Assembly: GCF_000004195.4 (NCBI RefSeq)
Contig: NC_030678.2
Coordinates: 36,561,701-36,625,700 of the forward strand
DNA length: 64,000 nt
Direction of reading: 5' to 3'
Origin: Xenopus tropicalis
Lineage: Eukaryota; Chordata; Amphibia; Anura; Pipidae
Part shown: positions 33,419 through 45,125 of the stretch, one piece after another
Position numbering within the stretch: the first letter of the stretch is position 1
How the letters are laid out: each line of letters opens with the position of its first letter
The notes under the pieces: model-generated
Told to the model about the DNA's origin: nothing
What the model saw: the letters and a program-made list of their open reading frames with translations, nothing else
The model's database searches: none
Position numbers and translations under genes: made by a program

Positions 33419-33595
33419 GTCTAGGGCAGGGGTGGCCAATACGTTGATCGCAGTACACCAGTAGATCTCCGGTGTATTTCTGGTGGGCCGCGATCAAGCC
33501 CGGAATGCGGAAGTGCTGCGCGAATGCGTACGTACACATTCCGCATTCCCCGGTCGATCCTGACGGGGAAAAGTCTGGCCACCCCTGGTCTAGGG
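33419..33595. mobile_element. hAT-type MITE with exact 8-bp target duplication
   Basis: GTCTAGGG at 33419-33426 and 33588-33595 flanks a 161-bp element with ends CAGGGGTGGCCA and TGGCCACCCCTG. The interior is GC-rich, with GCGGAAGTGCTGCGCGAATG opposite ACATTCCGCATTCCCC. This matches a widespread vertebrate hAT terminus type. Overlapping frames on both strands are incidental. Confidence 0.92.
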
Positions 33596-34052
33596 TTTTG
33601 TGTGAGCACAAAGTTTATGCTTTATCTGAGTGTATCTTGCCCTGTGTCAGTATTATGATACCATCCTAGCTTTTGTGCTCTGTCTTTTGTGCCTCATCAT
33701 TAACAGAAGATCTATGGTATTTCTTGATGGTCTTTACCCCTGATCTCTTCACTTCTACTTTTTGTGAGCTATTCTATCCTCTAGAATATTTTCTACTCTC
33801 TCTCTCTTTGCCCTTTCCCACCTAAATGTCTTCATCTTACATCCTGGCAGTTCTTTATATTATCCTCCTACTTCAACCTCCTACTATTCTTCTGTGCTTA
33901 TCCATCTCTGCCTCAATTTCACTTCGCCTTTTCCATGCCCTACAATCCCTGGCACTATTAGTTCTGTCTCTATAAAGTAGGGATGTACTTGAAGGCATTT
34001 ATATGTAATCTACATTCTGCTGGACAAAGCATATGACAAAGTAATAGTATTA
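33596..34052. other. unannotated pyrimidine-rich sequence
   Basis: 33740-33970 is rich in C and T on this strand (for example TCTACTCTCTCTCTCTTTGC). No gene or element recognised. Confidence 0.4.
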
Positions 34053-34375
34053 CAGGTATGGGATCCCTTATCCAGAAACCCGTTATCCAGAAAGCTCCAA
34101 ATTACAGAAAGCCTGTCTCCCATAGACTCCATTATAATCAAATAATTGAGAATTTTAAAACTGATTTCCTTTATCTCTGTAATAATAAAACAGTACCTTG
34201 TAATTGTTCCCAATATAAATAATCCTCAATGGATGCAAAATAATCCTTCTGGGTTTCAATAATGTTTTATTGATTTTTTTAGTAGACTTAAGGTATGGAG
34301 ATCCAAATTACGGAAAGACCCCTTATCCGGAATACCCTTGGTCCCAAGCATTCTGGATAACGGGTCCTATACCTG
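34053..34375 (-). mobile_element. CAGGTAT-family DNA element
   Basis: Complete copy with ends CAGGTATGGGATCCC and GGTCCTATACCTG and flanking TA. It closely resembles the 10761 copy, including TTAGTAGACTTAAGGTAT and CCCTTATCCGGAATACCC, in the same reversed orientation. Confidence 0.87.
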
Positions 34376-35607
34376 TACTCATTTTTGCATGTTCAAAAAA
34401 GAAAGCATTTTTTGTTTTGCAAAATCTAAAGAGAATCAAAATGTTTTTTTCTGTTTGAATTATAAAATATATCTCATTAGCAAAGTATAAATAAATATTA
34501 TATATATAAATATAGATATTTTTATTTTTATCTGCTCTAAAGAGACACCCTAAAAGAGTCATTTTTAGAGTGACCTTCAGGTTGCTTGTTCACAGATGTT
34601 TCAACAAACATTTTTGTAAAAGGTCAGAAATCAAGAGCTAAAACAAGCAAATAGCTGCTATGGGTGAAAGAGTTCTTCACAGATAAGAAATGTTATCTTT
34701 CTGACAACATTGAGAGAAAATGTTTGTAGAAAGGTGTCATGAATAGTATTTGTTTTGAACCTTAAATACCATCAAGATCAGGTGTTGAAAAAATTGGCTT
34801 TGTGTGCTGATCCATATTTTGATTACAGATGTCAAGAAAAGGGCCACTTTTCATTTAGTTCACTGCCCAGCTTTGCCTCTTCCTTTATAAGCTTGTCACA
34901 TAATTTAGCCAGGGTTTTACTTGCTTAGCAGCATGCTGAGCTGCTCCATTGAGGAAATCAGATTTTGACAGATCATTATTTATGACCTTCCCTTTATGAC
35001 TTAGACATTTCTTATGAGAAAAAGAACATTCTCAGCAGGAAAAATCATACAAATGAAAGATCAGGAGTCAGAATCACCAGCCTCACACAGTAGGTCTAAA
35101 TTTCCATGACCAATAGAAATGATGTACTTCAAATCTTTGCTATATTTTAGCTTTGTAGCTTTATGATAGTATTACTGATATCATCTTCTTTGAGAATTGA
35201 ACAAAGATTGGAAGGAAGTAACATGCAAAACTGATTTTTTTCTTTTTTAGTTTAGTCCTAGTAGAAAAAAACCCATGGAAATTACACAAATACGAATTCT
35301 AACAGTTTATTAAGTTTTACTAGGCGTGTTTATAAAAATTTGTTTTTACTGTAATAATGTTTCTGTTACAAAAATACTGTAAACATCACATCTTAAAATA
35401 AGTGAAACTCTAAAGACAACATGTCACAACTACTAAATAATATTGCTTACACAAATACAATTATATAGGTGTTGGTATAGATGTTTAAGATTAAAAAATA
35501 GGTCTCTATATATTTTCATTAACATACGTTAGTCATTTTTAAATTTTTACACTGGTTCCTTTGACCCCAGAAAAAGTATGAAAATGCCCTCAACTCTCCA
35601 GCCAGTG
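34376..35607. other. unannotated AT-rich sequence
   Basis: No gene or repeat recognised. 34840-35050 has balanced composition and may be ordinary single-copy sequence. Confidence 0.4.
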
Positions 35608-35890
35608 CTTAGAAGTAGTGATGAGCGAATCTGTTCCGTTTTGCAGAAAAATTCGCGAATCTTTCAAAAGATCTGTGAAACGGTGAAACATGTCTTGCGG
35701 CAAAACAAATTGTCACCCGCGGTTATTATTTTGTCGCACGGCTATTATTTTGTCGCCCGTGGCTATTCTTTTGACGCCCACGGCTATTCTTTTGATGCCC
35801 ATGACTATTCTTTTTTGACGCCGGCGACAATTTTTGGACGTGTGGCGAATCCATGCCTGGCGAAACATTTCGCCCATCACTACTTAGAAG
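35608..35890. mobile_element. TAGTGATG-family hAT-like MITE with exact 8-bp duplication
   Basis: CTTAGAAG at 35608-35615 and 35883-35890 flanks a 267-bp element with ends TAGTGATGAGCGAAT and TTTCGCCCATCACTA. The interior has a three- to five-fold run of GGCTATT[CA]TTTTG[AT][CT]GCCC-type words (35717-35820). This copy settles the superfamily-type target length for the three related copies in the window. The 122-codon frame across it is incidental. Confidence 0.92.
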
Positions 35891-36284
35891 CAGTGATTCT
35901 ATTAATTGCTGCATTTGTGCTGTTGATCACCTATATTCCTATATGATCCCTAATATAAAATATATGAAAGCATAAATAAAGGCTTTAATATGTGTATTTC
36001 TGCCTTTTAACAAATGCCTTTGAAATTATTTTTTTAATAATTCTACAATGAAAAAGAACACAGGACGAATGACATGTTATTCCATATGTGTCAGGAGAAT
36101 GTATTCAGAGGCATATAAAGCTAAATGTGGCAACACAAAACTCTCGCTTCAGACAAGTATCATCTGGGTTAAAGTGCATTGCTTCAAGAATTGCCAGACA
36201 ATTTACAGACAGACATGTTCTCTATAATGTTGTTGTGTGAGGAAGGAAGAAAATAAAATGCAGTTCTCTATAAAAGATTTTGCC
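35891..36284. other. unannotated sequence
   Basis: No gene or repeat recognised. Confidence 0.4.
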
Positions 36285-36470
36285 TTAAAGGGGTAGTAAA
36301 CCCAAATATATTGCATAATGAAACGCAAATTCACTTCTCAGCAACTTTACACTGTGCAATGTTCGGTGATTTGAAAGCTGTAAATATAAGTGTCTGTCTT
36401 TGTTTTTATTCCCTGAACTACTGGTCCTGACTGCTACAGTTACCTTGCCTGAAGCTCACACCTTGGGGCA
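36285..36470. mobile_element. T2/Kolobok-type MITE, left half
   Basis: TTAAAGGGGTAGTAAACCCA at 36285 is a T2-type terminus, followed by typical interior CTCAGCAACTTTACACTG. It is interrupted at about 36471 by a different element. Confidence 0.6.
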
Positions 36471-36735
36471 GGTTTAAGAGTGTCAAATTTGAACCCACCC
36501 GCCTTCTATTCATCCCTATGGATTTTTTTAATCAAATGTGCACCTTTCACCCATTGATAAATATGCTTCAAAATCTCATAGGAATGAAAAAAATGTGAAA
36601 ATGAAAAAAAAAGTAGATGAGATTTTCTGCAAATTTCACTCCTTGTTAAATGGGTTGTTCACCTTCAGCTCAGCTTTCCGTGTGATGTAGAGTGTGCTAT
36701 TCTGAGACAGTTCGCAATTGTCATCAATGACTATT
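36471..36735. mobile_element. MITE piece and a second T2 terminus
   Basis: GGGGCAGGTTTAAGAGTGTC at 36464 onward begins a MITE-like segment with CCCATTGATAAATATGC. At 36645 TTAAATGGGTTGTTCACCTT followed by CAGCTCAGCTTTCC begins another T2-type end (compare TTAAAGGGGTGGTTCACC, recalled from Xenopus). Both are incomplete. Confidence 0.45.
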
Positions 36736-38521
36736 TAAGGCAATGCAAGGTTCAAGATACCATTATACCATTTACAGAAATCACTATCTGAACAAATAAT
36801 CATGAATGTAGATAATTTAAACATTGGCTGAAACAGTGACACATATTTCTTTGTAAGGCAAAAGAAAATGAAATTTGCAGCCCAAATGTATCCGATGATG
36901 TGGTGCTCATCACTTGTTATGAAACTATGAAAGGTACTTTCCAGATGTTGTGGGAACAAAGTTTTGTAAATAATGTGAGAAGCTTCTATTCAATCAGCAT
37001 GTGATTTTTCCTAATATACTGTGATGTACATATAATGACTATTTCTAATTAACTAAAGAACATTTTACTGCATTTTATATATATAATTACAAACAAATGT
37101 TGCAATGCATAAAAGATACCATTACTAAATAGGAGACCATTATTAAAACTTTTCAGTTCTGACTCTCTTTTACAGTTCTTGTGCAGTAAATAAACATGTG
37201 CTGAGCACCGCTCTTAGGCATTAAATGCTGAGAGAGTATCTAGAATTGGGTCTCAAAGATACTTCAGGCTTTTTAAGCACTGTACAATTAACAACAGTAC
37301 AGACCTTCCACTGTATTTGACCTTAAACATCAGCTGGATTACATTAGGTTTATTCAGATGAAAGTGTTTGACCACCAGGAATTCACTAAAGACCATGGGG
37401 TAAATTTATTATTAAAACAATAACGTGGTTGATAGGAGCCTTTGATCATATAAATCCTACCAGTCCATGGATGTCTAAATGATTTACCCTTGATCACATC
37501 GTCGATTTTGGAAATCTTGAATGTAAGGGAAATGGGGAGGTTAGCTTGGTGGTAAGAATTAGAATAATGCATAACACTGGATTCATGATTTTATTAAGCC
37601 TCTTAAGTAAATATGTATATAAGTAAGTGAAGGTTTTTCCTAGGGGGCCACAATCAACATAAGAATAAGAAACATAGGACTTGTGTTACATGTAGTTTTT
37701 AAGCACTTTCACTTGGTTCTACCTCCTTTGATCTCCACCTTTTCCCCTGTGTAAAGCCTATGGCCTTTAATGACTACCTACATAGCCTTAAGCCTGGTGT
37801 AGTGGGATTCAGGGAAAAGCAAGGTTGGGAGAGGAGGCCCCAGTGAATTGATTCCTGCGGCAGGAAGGGATACAGAGACCCCCTGAATTAGGACCACCTA
37901 GAGGTGCCCAGGGAGCACAAAGTACTGAGGAGCAGCATTTGGCCTCAATGAGGAATGTAATGGGGGTTAGTTCCCCAGATAAAAAATTCAACAGCACAGG
38001 GACCCACATAGATTTGGGGTACAGTTATATTCCAGTTATTGACTGTAGAGGACCCCTGTAAAGGCCATAGTTGGAAATCAAATAGGAATACTCATGCTAT
38101 GAAAACACAGTTGCATTTGGATTGCCATTGTTATTGTCTATAAACATTATCCACTGCTCCAGAATTAGTGCCAACATACACACAAATTAGGTGAAAGCTT
38201 ATCCTGAAATTCATTGTTTATCACTAAATTACATTTTACCATTATGTAACCAGTGATATTCTAAGACAATATGCAATAAGTCTTTCTTTTCTTTATGCAA
38301 CTTTTTTGGTCAGCAGCTCTACAGTTTTGAACTTTAAAAGCTAGCTAGTTGGTAGGGTCCAACTTGCCATATAAATTAGGCAGTTTCCTGAACGAAAGAC
38401 TGGAAAATGAATAGGTGAGGGACTGAATAGAGAGATAAGTAGTAAAATCTAACAATATCAATAAGACTGTAGCATCTCAGAGCAATCCTTTCTTGGCTGT
38501 TGGAAGGCAAATAATTTATAT

Positions 38522-38528
<7 letters not shown>
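36736..38528. other. unannotated AT-rich sequence
   Basis: No gene or clear repeat. 37790-38040 is locally GC-richer, without identifiable features. Confidence 0.4.

Positions 38529-38585
<57 letters not shown>
38529..38585. repeat. (AT)n microsatellite
   Basis: An uninterrupted TA dinucleotide run of about 57 bp. The YIYIY-rich 75-codon antisense frame here is only this repeat translated. Confidence 0.97.
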
Positions 38586-38592
<7 letters not shown>

Positions 38593-39395
38593 ATGAAGAA
38601 CATATAAATGTTTCTATGAACAGTATATTCTATAACATATTAAATCTATATTAAAGCTATCATAAAGGGGAACTACCTACCAATTTTAATTGTGAGGGGT
38701 GAGAAGAACCTATTATCTTCCTCTAGTAAGCTGTATGGCTTGTAGCCATAAAGAATGCTACAATAGTTACATGAACCATGGAAACAATACTACAATACTA
38801 CACCCATTTATGTTTCCCTTCTGTTCATTTCATTTTACAAGTTAAAGTAATCAACCAAACTCTTATAAAAAGGAATACAACATTTTTTTGTGGTGTGATT
38901 TGTTATACAGATATGTCTGTTTTAAATATCGGAAGCCTGTCTGTTCATATGCTTTATTCATTTATATATTTGTAAATCTTGACCCTAGTTTAACAGTATT
39001 AGCATCATACAATGAATATTGGGGTCATTTAACAATGTTTCAAGTTAGAGCTAAAGGACTAATGGCACAAAATTGTGTTCCTTCCTGCTTATTTACCCTT
39101 TATTTGCATCTGGTACACTGCTGGGGGGCAGCCATCTCCATGAGATAAGTCCAAAGTAGAGTATCTGGATTCATGTTTTACAATTTAAAAAAAAGAAAAA
39201 AAAAAGTACTGTACAATATAGTTTAATTCTTAATGTATTTTGAATTATTTCTTTTTAACCTCAGCCTGTAAAGTGATGGGTGATGCAGCCTTTACTACTA
39301 CTTAAGGTGATCCTAACATTGGAATCTTCTATCCAATTTGATGGCAGTTCATCAAACAACCTATATCAATTGATATGTTAATATAATGTTTCAGG
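38586..39395. other. unannotated AT-rich sequence
   Basis: No gene or repeat recognised. Short frames at 38778-39148 lack domains. Confidence 0.4.
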
Positions 39396-39707
39396 AAGGG
39401 TTGCCACCTTTTCAAAAACATTGTACAGGCCCGTGGGGGTGGTGGTAATGAAATTGGGGGTGATGTAAGGGGGTGGGGCATGATGTTAAGGGTGGGGTCA
39501 TGACACAAAGAGGAGGAGTAATTATAACATGGGGTGGCGTGCTGACGGGTGGATTACAGAGAAATCAGGGAAGAGGAAAAAATTAGATAGTGGTGGATCA
39601 AGGTTTAAGGGGCTCAATTTAAGGGTATTACAGATTTACAGGCAACTACATTACCAGTAATTTTGCAATACCAGTCACGGGTCTTGGTGGGTATTTTTCC
39701 TGCTAGG
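39396..39707. mobile_element. hAT-type fragment (GGGTTGCCACC family)
   Basis: It begins AAGGGTTGCCACCTTTTC and reads toward GGTCTTGGTGGGTATTTTTC and CTGCTAGG, the interior and right half also found in the duplicated units at 18040 and 18397 (ATTTTGCCAGCTAGGCTAG). The final GGCAGCCCTG end is missing. Confidence 0.6.
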
Positions 39708-39977
39708 AACACTCAATAGTGTTTATTGTGAAATCCAACATTTCAGTCACGTACTGTGACCTTCCTCAGGGACAAACAAAATATTGTGTACACAGAAAGC
39801 ATTTTAACCCCCCGGGTGCTGGAAACATGGTGCCAAAACACCCAGATTACCACAGCAATCAAGTAGTCAGAGTGAGCAGAAACAATTTAATTAAAGTGTA
39901 ATCAAAAAAGGGAAAGAGATTAAACAACATATGCTGCAGGACCTGCTGAAGCTTCATGGATGGTACAGGGAACGCTA
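39708..39977. other. unannotated sequence
   Basis: AACACTCAATAGTGTTTATT and CAGTCACGTACTGTGACC form small palindromes, and TGACCTTCCTCAGGGACAAA resembles the TTCATCAGG-type motif near 661. The element is not identified. Confidence 0.3.
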
Positions 39978-40460
39978 GGGGTCATTTATAAAATTCATGC
40001 AGCGCAGAATTATTCACACAGTAAACATATTTGCCATGCCTGTGTTCATATATATATATAAAGCTGGACAAGACTGGTGCATTTAACATGCAAACATAAT
40101 TGAGAAATTCTTTTTTGTAGTGCAAATGTCCTTAAAGCTTTTTAAATATGGCATATTCGCAAATTGCTAATGTGTATGCACAAACTCTGTGTCCAAGTTA
40201 TGCCACAACTTTAGTGGTGGAAAAAATATTTGCTTAACTGATTTAGCAAATTGTGAATTTGTATTCGTAAAGAGAAAATCGGCACAATATTCCCATGCAA
40301 ATCACAATCTCATTTGCAAATTTCTGTGCGCAATTCGCATTTCGCACAAAAAGGAAAGACTGGCACAGCAGTGCAAAATGTCAGTGTTTAGGGGAAAACA
40401 TGCGCAAACAACCATTTGCGAAAAAAAATGTGCCCTGCACAAATTTTATAAATAACCCCC
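39978..40460. mobile_element. palindromic MITE (GGGGTCATTTATAAA family)
   Basis: The ends GGGGTCATTTATAAAATTCA and TTTTATAAATAACCCC are inverted repeats about 480 bp apart. Interior words (AGTGCAAAATGTCAGTGTTT, AGGGGAAAACATGCGCAAAC) recur inverted at 56292-56450 and in the same sense at 44385-44565. A target duplication is not clear (CTA left, ACA right). Confidence 0.77.
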
Positions 40461-40554
40461 ACAAGTGGCTACCAGTGTTAATCCACCCCAGCATGATGCT
40501 GACATATATGTTCCCTCATAGGCAGCACCAATATACACCCTAGCATCGATTTCA

Positions 40555-40632
40555 TTGTGCTAAGCCATAAGATGCGCTTTGGGTCCTAAGGGAGAAAAGC
40601 GCTTTACAAATGTTTGTTGTTGTTGTTGTTGT
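40555..40632 (+). mobile_element. LINE 3' tail with (TTG)n end
   Basis: GAGAAAAGCGCTTTACAAAT runs into (GTT)6. A GCGCTTTA-type end with a trinucleotide tail is typical of L2-like 3' termini. Nothing upstream is recognisable. Confidence 0.45.
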
Positions 40633-41591
40633 AAGAGCATTTAGCATTAGCTACAGTGTACTGTAGCCCTTAGTGGAGAATATTGATGAACCACTTGTGG
40701 GATTTGGCTACAGATGGACTAGTTGTGTCTGCCCATAGACTGGGGCCCTTTATATTGCACTATGCTTGAGGCAGTATATTGTCATATTTGCCATAATCTG
40801 GCAATGTCTTAGAAGGGGAGCTTTCTGGATCATTAACAATGTACTTTGCATATAAAAGTGACAGATACATGTATCAAAAGGCAATAGTGAAAATTCCCTG
40901 CACATAAAGCAAATGATTTGTTAACATCAGAAACTGCAAGATACTGCCCTACCACCATCTACTTGCCTGTAGGCATCATGTAAGGGCTCATGATAGTGAC
41001 AAAGTGCCCTTTGTATAACAAGACAGACATTAATAAATACTAATAGTTCGTCCCTGCTGTTGGCTCCTTATTCCAACTCGTGGCAAGATTCGCAGACTAT
41101 TTTTTCCAAACCCATGGTCCAAGGAATGGATTCCTTATAAAGGGACAGTGCACATTTGATTTATATGCTTAAAGATCTCACATTCCCCACAGTCCTACAC
41201 CCCACCCCTACAGCACCACTATGGGTCACCCCCGGTTGGTTTCTGTCTTCAACAGCATTCAACTTTTTTTATCTATTATCTATTTTAATAAATAATAATC
41301 ATAATAATAAGTAATAAATCAGTAATTACTGATTGAACATGTAGTTATACCAATGGATTCTAATTAATGCATTCTAAGAAAATTATATTTAATCTATATT
41401 TAATCACAGTAATTTGAAACAGCCAAATAGGTTTTCAACACCAACAGAGGTTAATATGGAACAGTGACATCATCAAAATGACTGTGAGCTCATAACACAG
41501 CTGCACACTGGAAACTGCCTCCATGCTGACATCACAGACATCATCACAATGTTGCTGGAGCACCAAGCAAACCAGCTGATAAATGAAATTA
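40633..41591. other. unannotated sequence
   Basis: No gene or repeat recognised. Confidence 0.4.
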
Positions 41592-41616
41592 GAGATAGAT
41601 AGATAGATAGATAGAT

Positions 41617-41649
<33 letters not shown>

Positions 41650-41739
41650 GTAGATAGATAGATAGATAGATGATAGATAGATAGGTAGATAGATAGATAG
41701 GCAGACAGACAGGTGGATAGATAGATAGACAGACAGAGA
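41592..41739. repeat. (GATA)n microsatellite
   Basis: About 148 bp of AGAT/GATA tetranucleotides with interruptions (GATGATA, GGTA, GGCAGACAGACAGG), changing to GACA at the right. The two antisense frames reading YLSIYLSI (41435-41752) are translations of this repeat. Confidence 0.97.
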
Positions 41740-42648
41740 CATCTAGGTTCATCTAGGTACATCTAGGTTACAATGTTCAACCTATATTTGAAAGCTGATT
41801 AATAATTTTACAGCAAAATAATATGGTTTTCTTTAGAGCTTTAATTTCTCTGTAACTCCAAGTGATGCTGTCAAAATTTGCTTTGATCATCTTGTCAGAA
41901 GGATTTGAACTCATGGCTGAAAGCCATTTCATATATTAAAACTGATTCCAATTGCATAAAGCCCTCAGCATTTTAAGACATGCTCTTTAGAACAATCAAG
42001 TTACCATCAAAGACGATTCTTCTGCAGAGATTTTCATATCAACGGTTCTTGCACAAAATGTCTCTGACTTCAAAATATACAAGAGACAGTTGCCAGCAAA
42101 TGTTGTATTATTGGCATATATCTGTAATATAAGATTTCCTATATCTCACAGAGGCTTTAGTACCTATTCAGGCCATCTGGAATACATCCACAGACAAAAT
42201 ACAGGTTATCTTTTTTTTCCAAATAACACAAGTACTGAGAAAACGATCGCCGATGCAAATGCAAAGGCCTCTATGGCTCTTCACTTTTTTAAAGGTACCT
42301 TTCATGAGCTGAAAATAGATCAAGATGTGTCTGTTTTTCAATAGTCTTTTATCATTAGACGTAAATCCAAGGAAATTAGAATTTTGGCTCGCTATCTAAA
42401 AAACTCTGAATCAGTCGAACTAGCTGAAGTTTGCTCAATTTAAAATTTAGATTTCACAAATTTATAAAACATCATCTTTGACAGAAATGTTTTTTATTCC
42501 AAAAAACTTGGCTTTGACATTTTATTCTTACTTTGCATTATTAATAAAGAACTTGACATTGATTTCTTCCAAGATGTCACTGAAATTACTTGTACAGACA
42601 AAGACAAGAGATTCTCTGCACTCACCCATTATCAATATATATAGGACA
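41740..42648. other. unannotated sequence
   Basis: No gene is recognised. The 84-codon frame 42090-42344 is the cleanest in the area but has no known domain, and I do not call it. Confidence 0.4.
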
Positions 42649-43074
42649 TTAAAGGAACAGTAACTCCAAAAAATGAAAGAGCTTTAAAGTAATAAAAATA
42701 TAATGCACTGTTGCCCTGCACTGGTAAAACTGGTGTGTTTGCTACAGTAACACTACTATAATTTATATAATAAGCTTCTGTGTAGCCATGGGGGCAGCCT
42801 TTCAAGTTGGAAAGAAGGAGAAAAGGCACAGGTTACATAGCAGATAACAGACAAGTTCTGTAGAGTACAATAGTGTTTTATCTGTTATCTGCTATGTGCC
42901 TGTGCCTTTTCTCCTTTGAATGGCTGCCTCCATGGCTACATAGCAGCTTATTTAAATAAATTATAGTAGACTTTCTGAAGTAAACACACAACTTTTACCA
43001 GTGCAGGGCAGCAGCACATTATATTTTTAGTTACTTTTATACACTTTCATTTTTTGGTGTTACTGTTCCTTTAA
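42649..43074. mobile_element. T2/Kolobok-type MITE, complete hairpin form
   Basis: Ends TTAAAGGAACAGTAACTCCA and GGTGTTACTGTTCCTTTAA. The two ~200-bp arms are near-complete inverted repeats: CCCTGCACTGGTAAAACTGG/CTTTTACCAGTGCAGGGC, AGCCATGGGGGCAGCC/GGCTGCCTCCATGGCT and GGAGAAAAGGCACAGG/CCTGTGCCTTTTCTCC. TTAA lies at both tips. Fragments of the same family are at 3708 and 57345. Confidence 0.9.
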
Positions 43075-43226
43075 GAGATTCTGTGCATTAAGCTACTAAG
43101 AAATGTCCTCTCCCTTAAACAAAACAGGGATTATTTGTCCAATTTTGCAATATACTTCAAGCTGGCCAACTACATCAGAGTCATCCCTGGTCTGGCCAGT
43201 CCTACACTCAATTTCAGTAAAAAAGT

Positions 43227-43846
43227 TTTTTATACGCCGCTCAAGCCCTCACTTTAACTACTCGAGTATAAGCCGATCAGAATATAAGCCGAGGTACCTC
43301 ATTTTACCTAAGAAAGCTGGAAAAACTTATTGACTCGAGTATAAGCCTAGGGTGGGAAATGCAGCAGCTGCTGCTAAGTTTCATCAAAATAAATACCAAT
43401 AAAATTACATTAAATGAGGCATCAGTGGGGTATATGTTTTTAAATATTTATTTGAAATAAAAACTATAAACTAGCTCTGTAAGTGGAGGGTCAACAAAAA
43501 CAAATGTTTTATCAACAATGATACCTTAAGAGTACTCAATCAGCAACCAAGCTATAACACAAAAAGTTTAAATCCTTCAAAACTATATATAGTTTATATA
43601 GAATATAAAGTGCAATGTCTAGTGTAGAATGGGACAGGTGAGGATGGTAGATGAAGATGAATTTGGGAGCGGGCCAGGGCACTGGAGGGTCTGGTTGTGG
43701 GTGGCTTAATTTGCACACAAAGGAGAGAGGGTGCTAGTCTAGAGGGACCCATGGCACCTGACTCGAGTATAAGCCGAGGGTGAATTTTTCAGCACATTTT
43801 GGGGGCTAAAAAACTAGGCTTATACTCGAGTATATACAGTAATTGG
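43227..43846. repeat. CTCGAGTATAAGCC repeat
   Basis: ACTCGAGTATAAGCC occurs at 43260, 43333 and 43761, and inverted (GGCTTATACTCGAGTA) at 43817. The last two flank TGAATTTTTCAGCACATTTT and form a hairpin near the right end. I recall this word from a dispersed vertebrate repeat but cannot assign a superfamily. The ~400 bp between 43350 and 43750 looks unrelated and may be an insertion or the element interior. Confidence 0.65.
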
Positions 43847-44289
43847 AAGGGGATGTAACTTCCTAAGTGTTCCCAAAACTTTGTATCCAAATGAAAAAAA
43901 AAGAAAGAAGCAAACAAAAAAAACCATTTAGGACAGAAGCCACTCACCTTCATCTGACTTATTCTATTATTATGAGAATTCCATTGCTTCATTATACATT
44001 TAACACAGGGACTGAGATTTACTTGCAACTTGCTTGCTTTCAAGGTTAAAACTCCAAAATGGTTGCCCTTTTTTATTAGCCACCACTAGGATCACCTGAC
44101 TGTAGATGGGAAGGTTGGGAGCTTCAAAAAATGTTGTTTTATTTAAAGGGGAGGGTATTGCTTGGCAGCTTAATGCACAAAATGTTCTAATGTCCTATAT
44201 ATATTGATAATGGGTGAGTGCAGAGGATCTCTTATTGTTGTCTGTATGAATTTTGTGATCACAGCCTCATTGCACCCCCGCCTAATGGT
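43847..44289. other. unannotated sequence
   Basis: No gene or repeat recognised, apart from a T-rich stretch. Confidence 0.4.
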
Positions 44290-44358
44290 TAATACTAACT
44301 GTAGATATTAGTATCACTATAGCCTTGGATACTATGCTTGTTCAAGAACTCATCCAGG
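44290..44358 (-). mobile_element. CR1-like LINE 3' fragment, antisense
   Basis: On the minus strand: GAGTTCTTGAACAAGCATAG, TATCCAAGGCTATAGTGATA, CTAATATCTACAGTTAGTAT. This matches the CR1 3' untranslated segment at 28968-29030 and 32890-32945. Confidence 0.75.
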
Positions 44359-44384
44359 CCCACAACAAACACGCACAGTCGCCA

Positions 44385-44565
44385 TGCTCACGCAAAACTC
44401 AACCTCACTTGCAAATATCTATGCTCAGTGCGCATTTCACGGCAATTTGCAAATAAAGGAAAGATGGGCACGGCTGTGTAAGTTGTAACCGTTTAGGAGA
44501 AAACATGTGGTAAACAGCCGTATATGCAAAAAAATGCCCAAACTTTATAAATGACCCCCAGTATT
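44385..44565. mobile_element. GGGGTCATTTATAAA-family MITE, right fragment
   Basis: It ends AAACTTTATAAATGACCCCC and contains GGAAAGATGGGCACGGCTGT and TTTAGGAGAAAACATG, as in the element at 39978-40460. The left half is missing. Confidence 0.65.
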
Positions 44566-44882
44566 TGGAAACAAAATCACACCCTTTTGGGCTTAAAATA
44601 TTATTTAGCCATTGTAAGTGACTTTAATAGGTTATGCTGTAAAAGTGCCTGAATGTCACAAGGTCATGAGAACTCAAAGACCTAATTAATTGATCCTTGG
44701 TCTTCCCACGTGCCCTTCGCTTATGGGTTAGTCTACATAATTAAAAAAAGTTATTGCATCAAAGGATGAAAGGAATTCACTTTTTTTGGTTACTGTTCTC
44801 AGAATGACTAAATGTATATTCTGTGTTGTGAACAATTATTGAATTAAGCTTCTACAAATTAAATCATTTTACAATACTAGTA

Positions 44883-45125
44883 CAGGTACGGGATCTGTTG
44901 TCCAAAAGCCAGTTATCCAGAAAGTTCCAAATTGGGGCAAGGCCATCTCCCATAGACTCCATTATGAACAAATTATTCTCATTTTTAAAAATGATTTCCA
45001 TTTTCTCTGTAATAATAAAACAGTACCTTGTACTTGATCCCAACTAAGATATAATGAATCCTTATTGAAGCCAAAGCATTGCTATTGGGTTTATTTAATG
45101 TTTAAATGATTTTTTCAGTACCCCA
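44883..45125 (-). mobile_element. CAGGTAT-family element, 3'-truncated
   Basis: It has the left end CAGGTACGGGATCTGTTGTC, TA flank, AGCCAGTTATCCAGAAAGTT, and the reversed central motif ACCTTGTACTTGATCCCAAC. It stops at the TTTTCAGTA block, so the second terminal inverted repeat is lost. Confidence 0.8.

Noticed and set aside
38376..38603. YIYIYIY membrane-like peptide
   Set aside because: Pure translation of the (AT)n microsatellite.
41435..41752. YLSIYLSI repeat protein
   Set aside because: Pure translation of the GATA microsatellite.
42090..42344. 84-codon frame as a possible exon
   Set aside because: No domain recognised and no convincing splice sites bounding the frame. Not distinguishable from chance.
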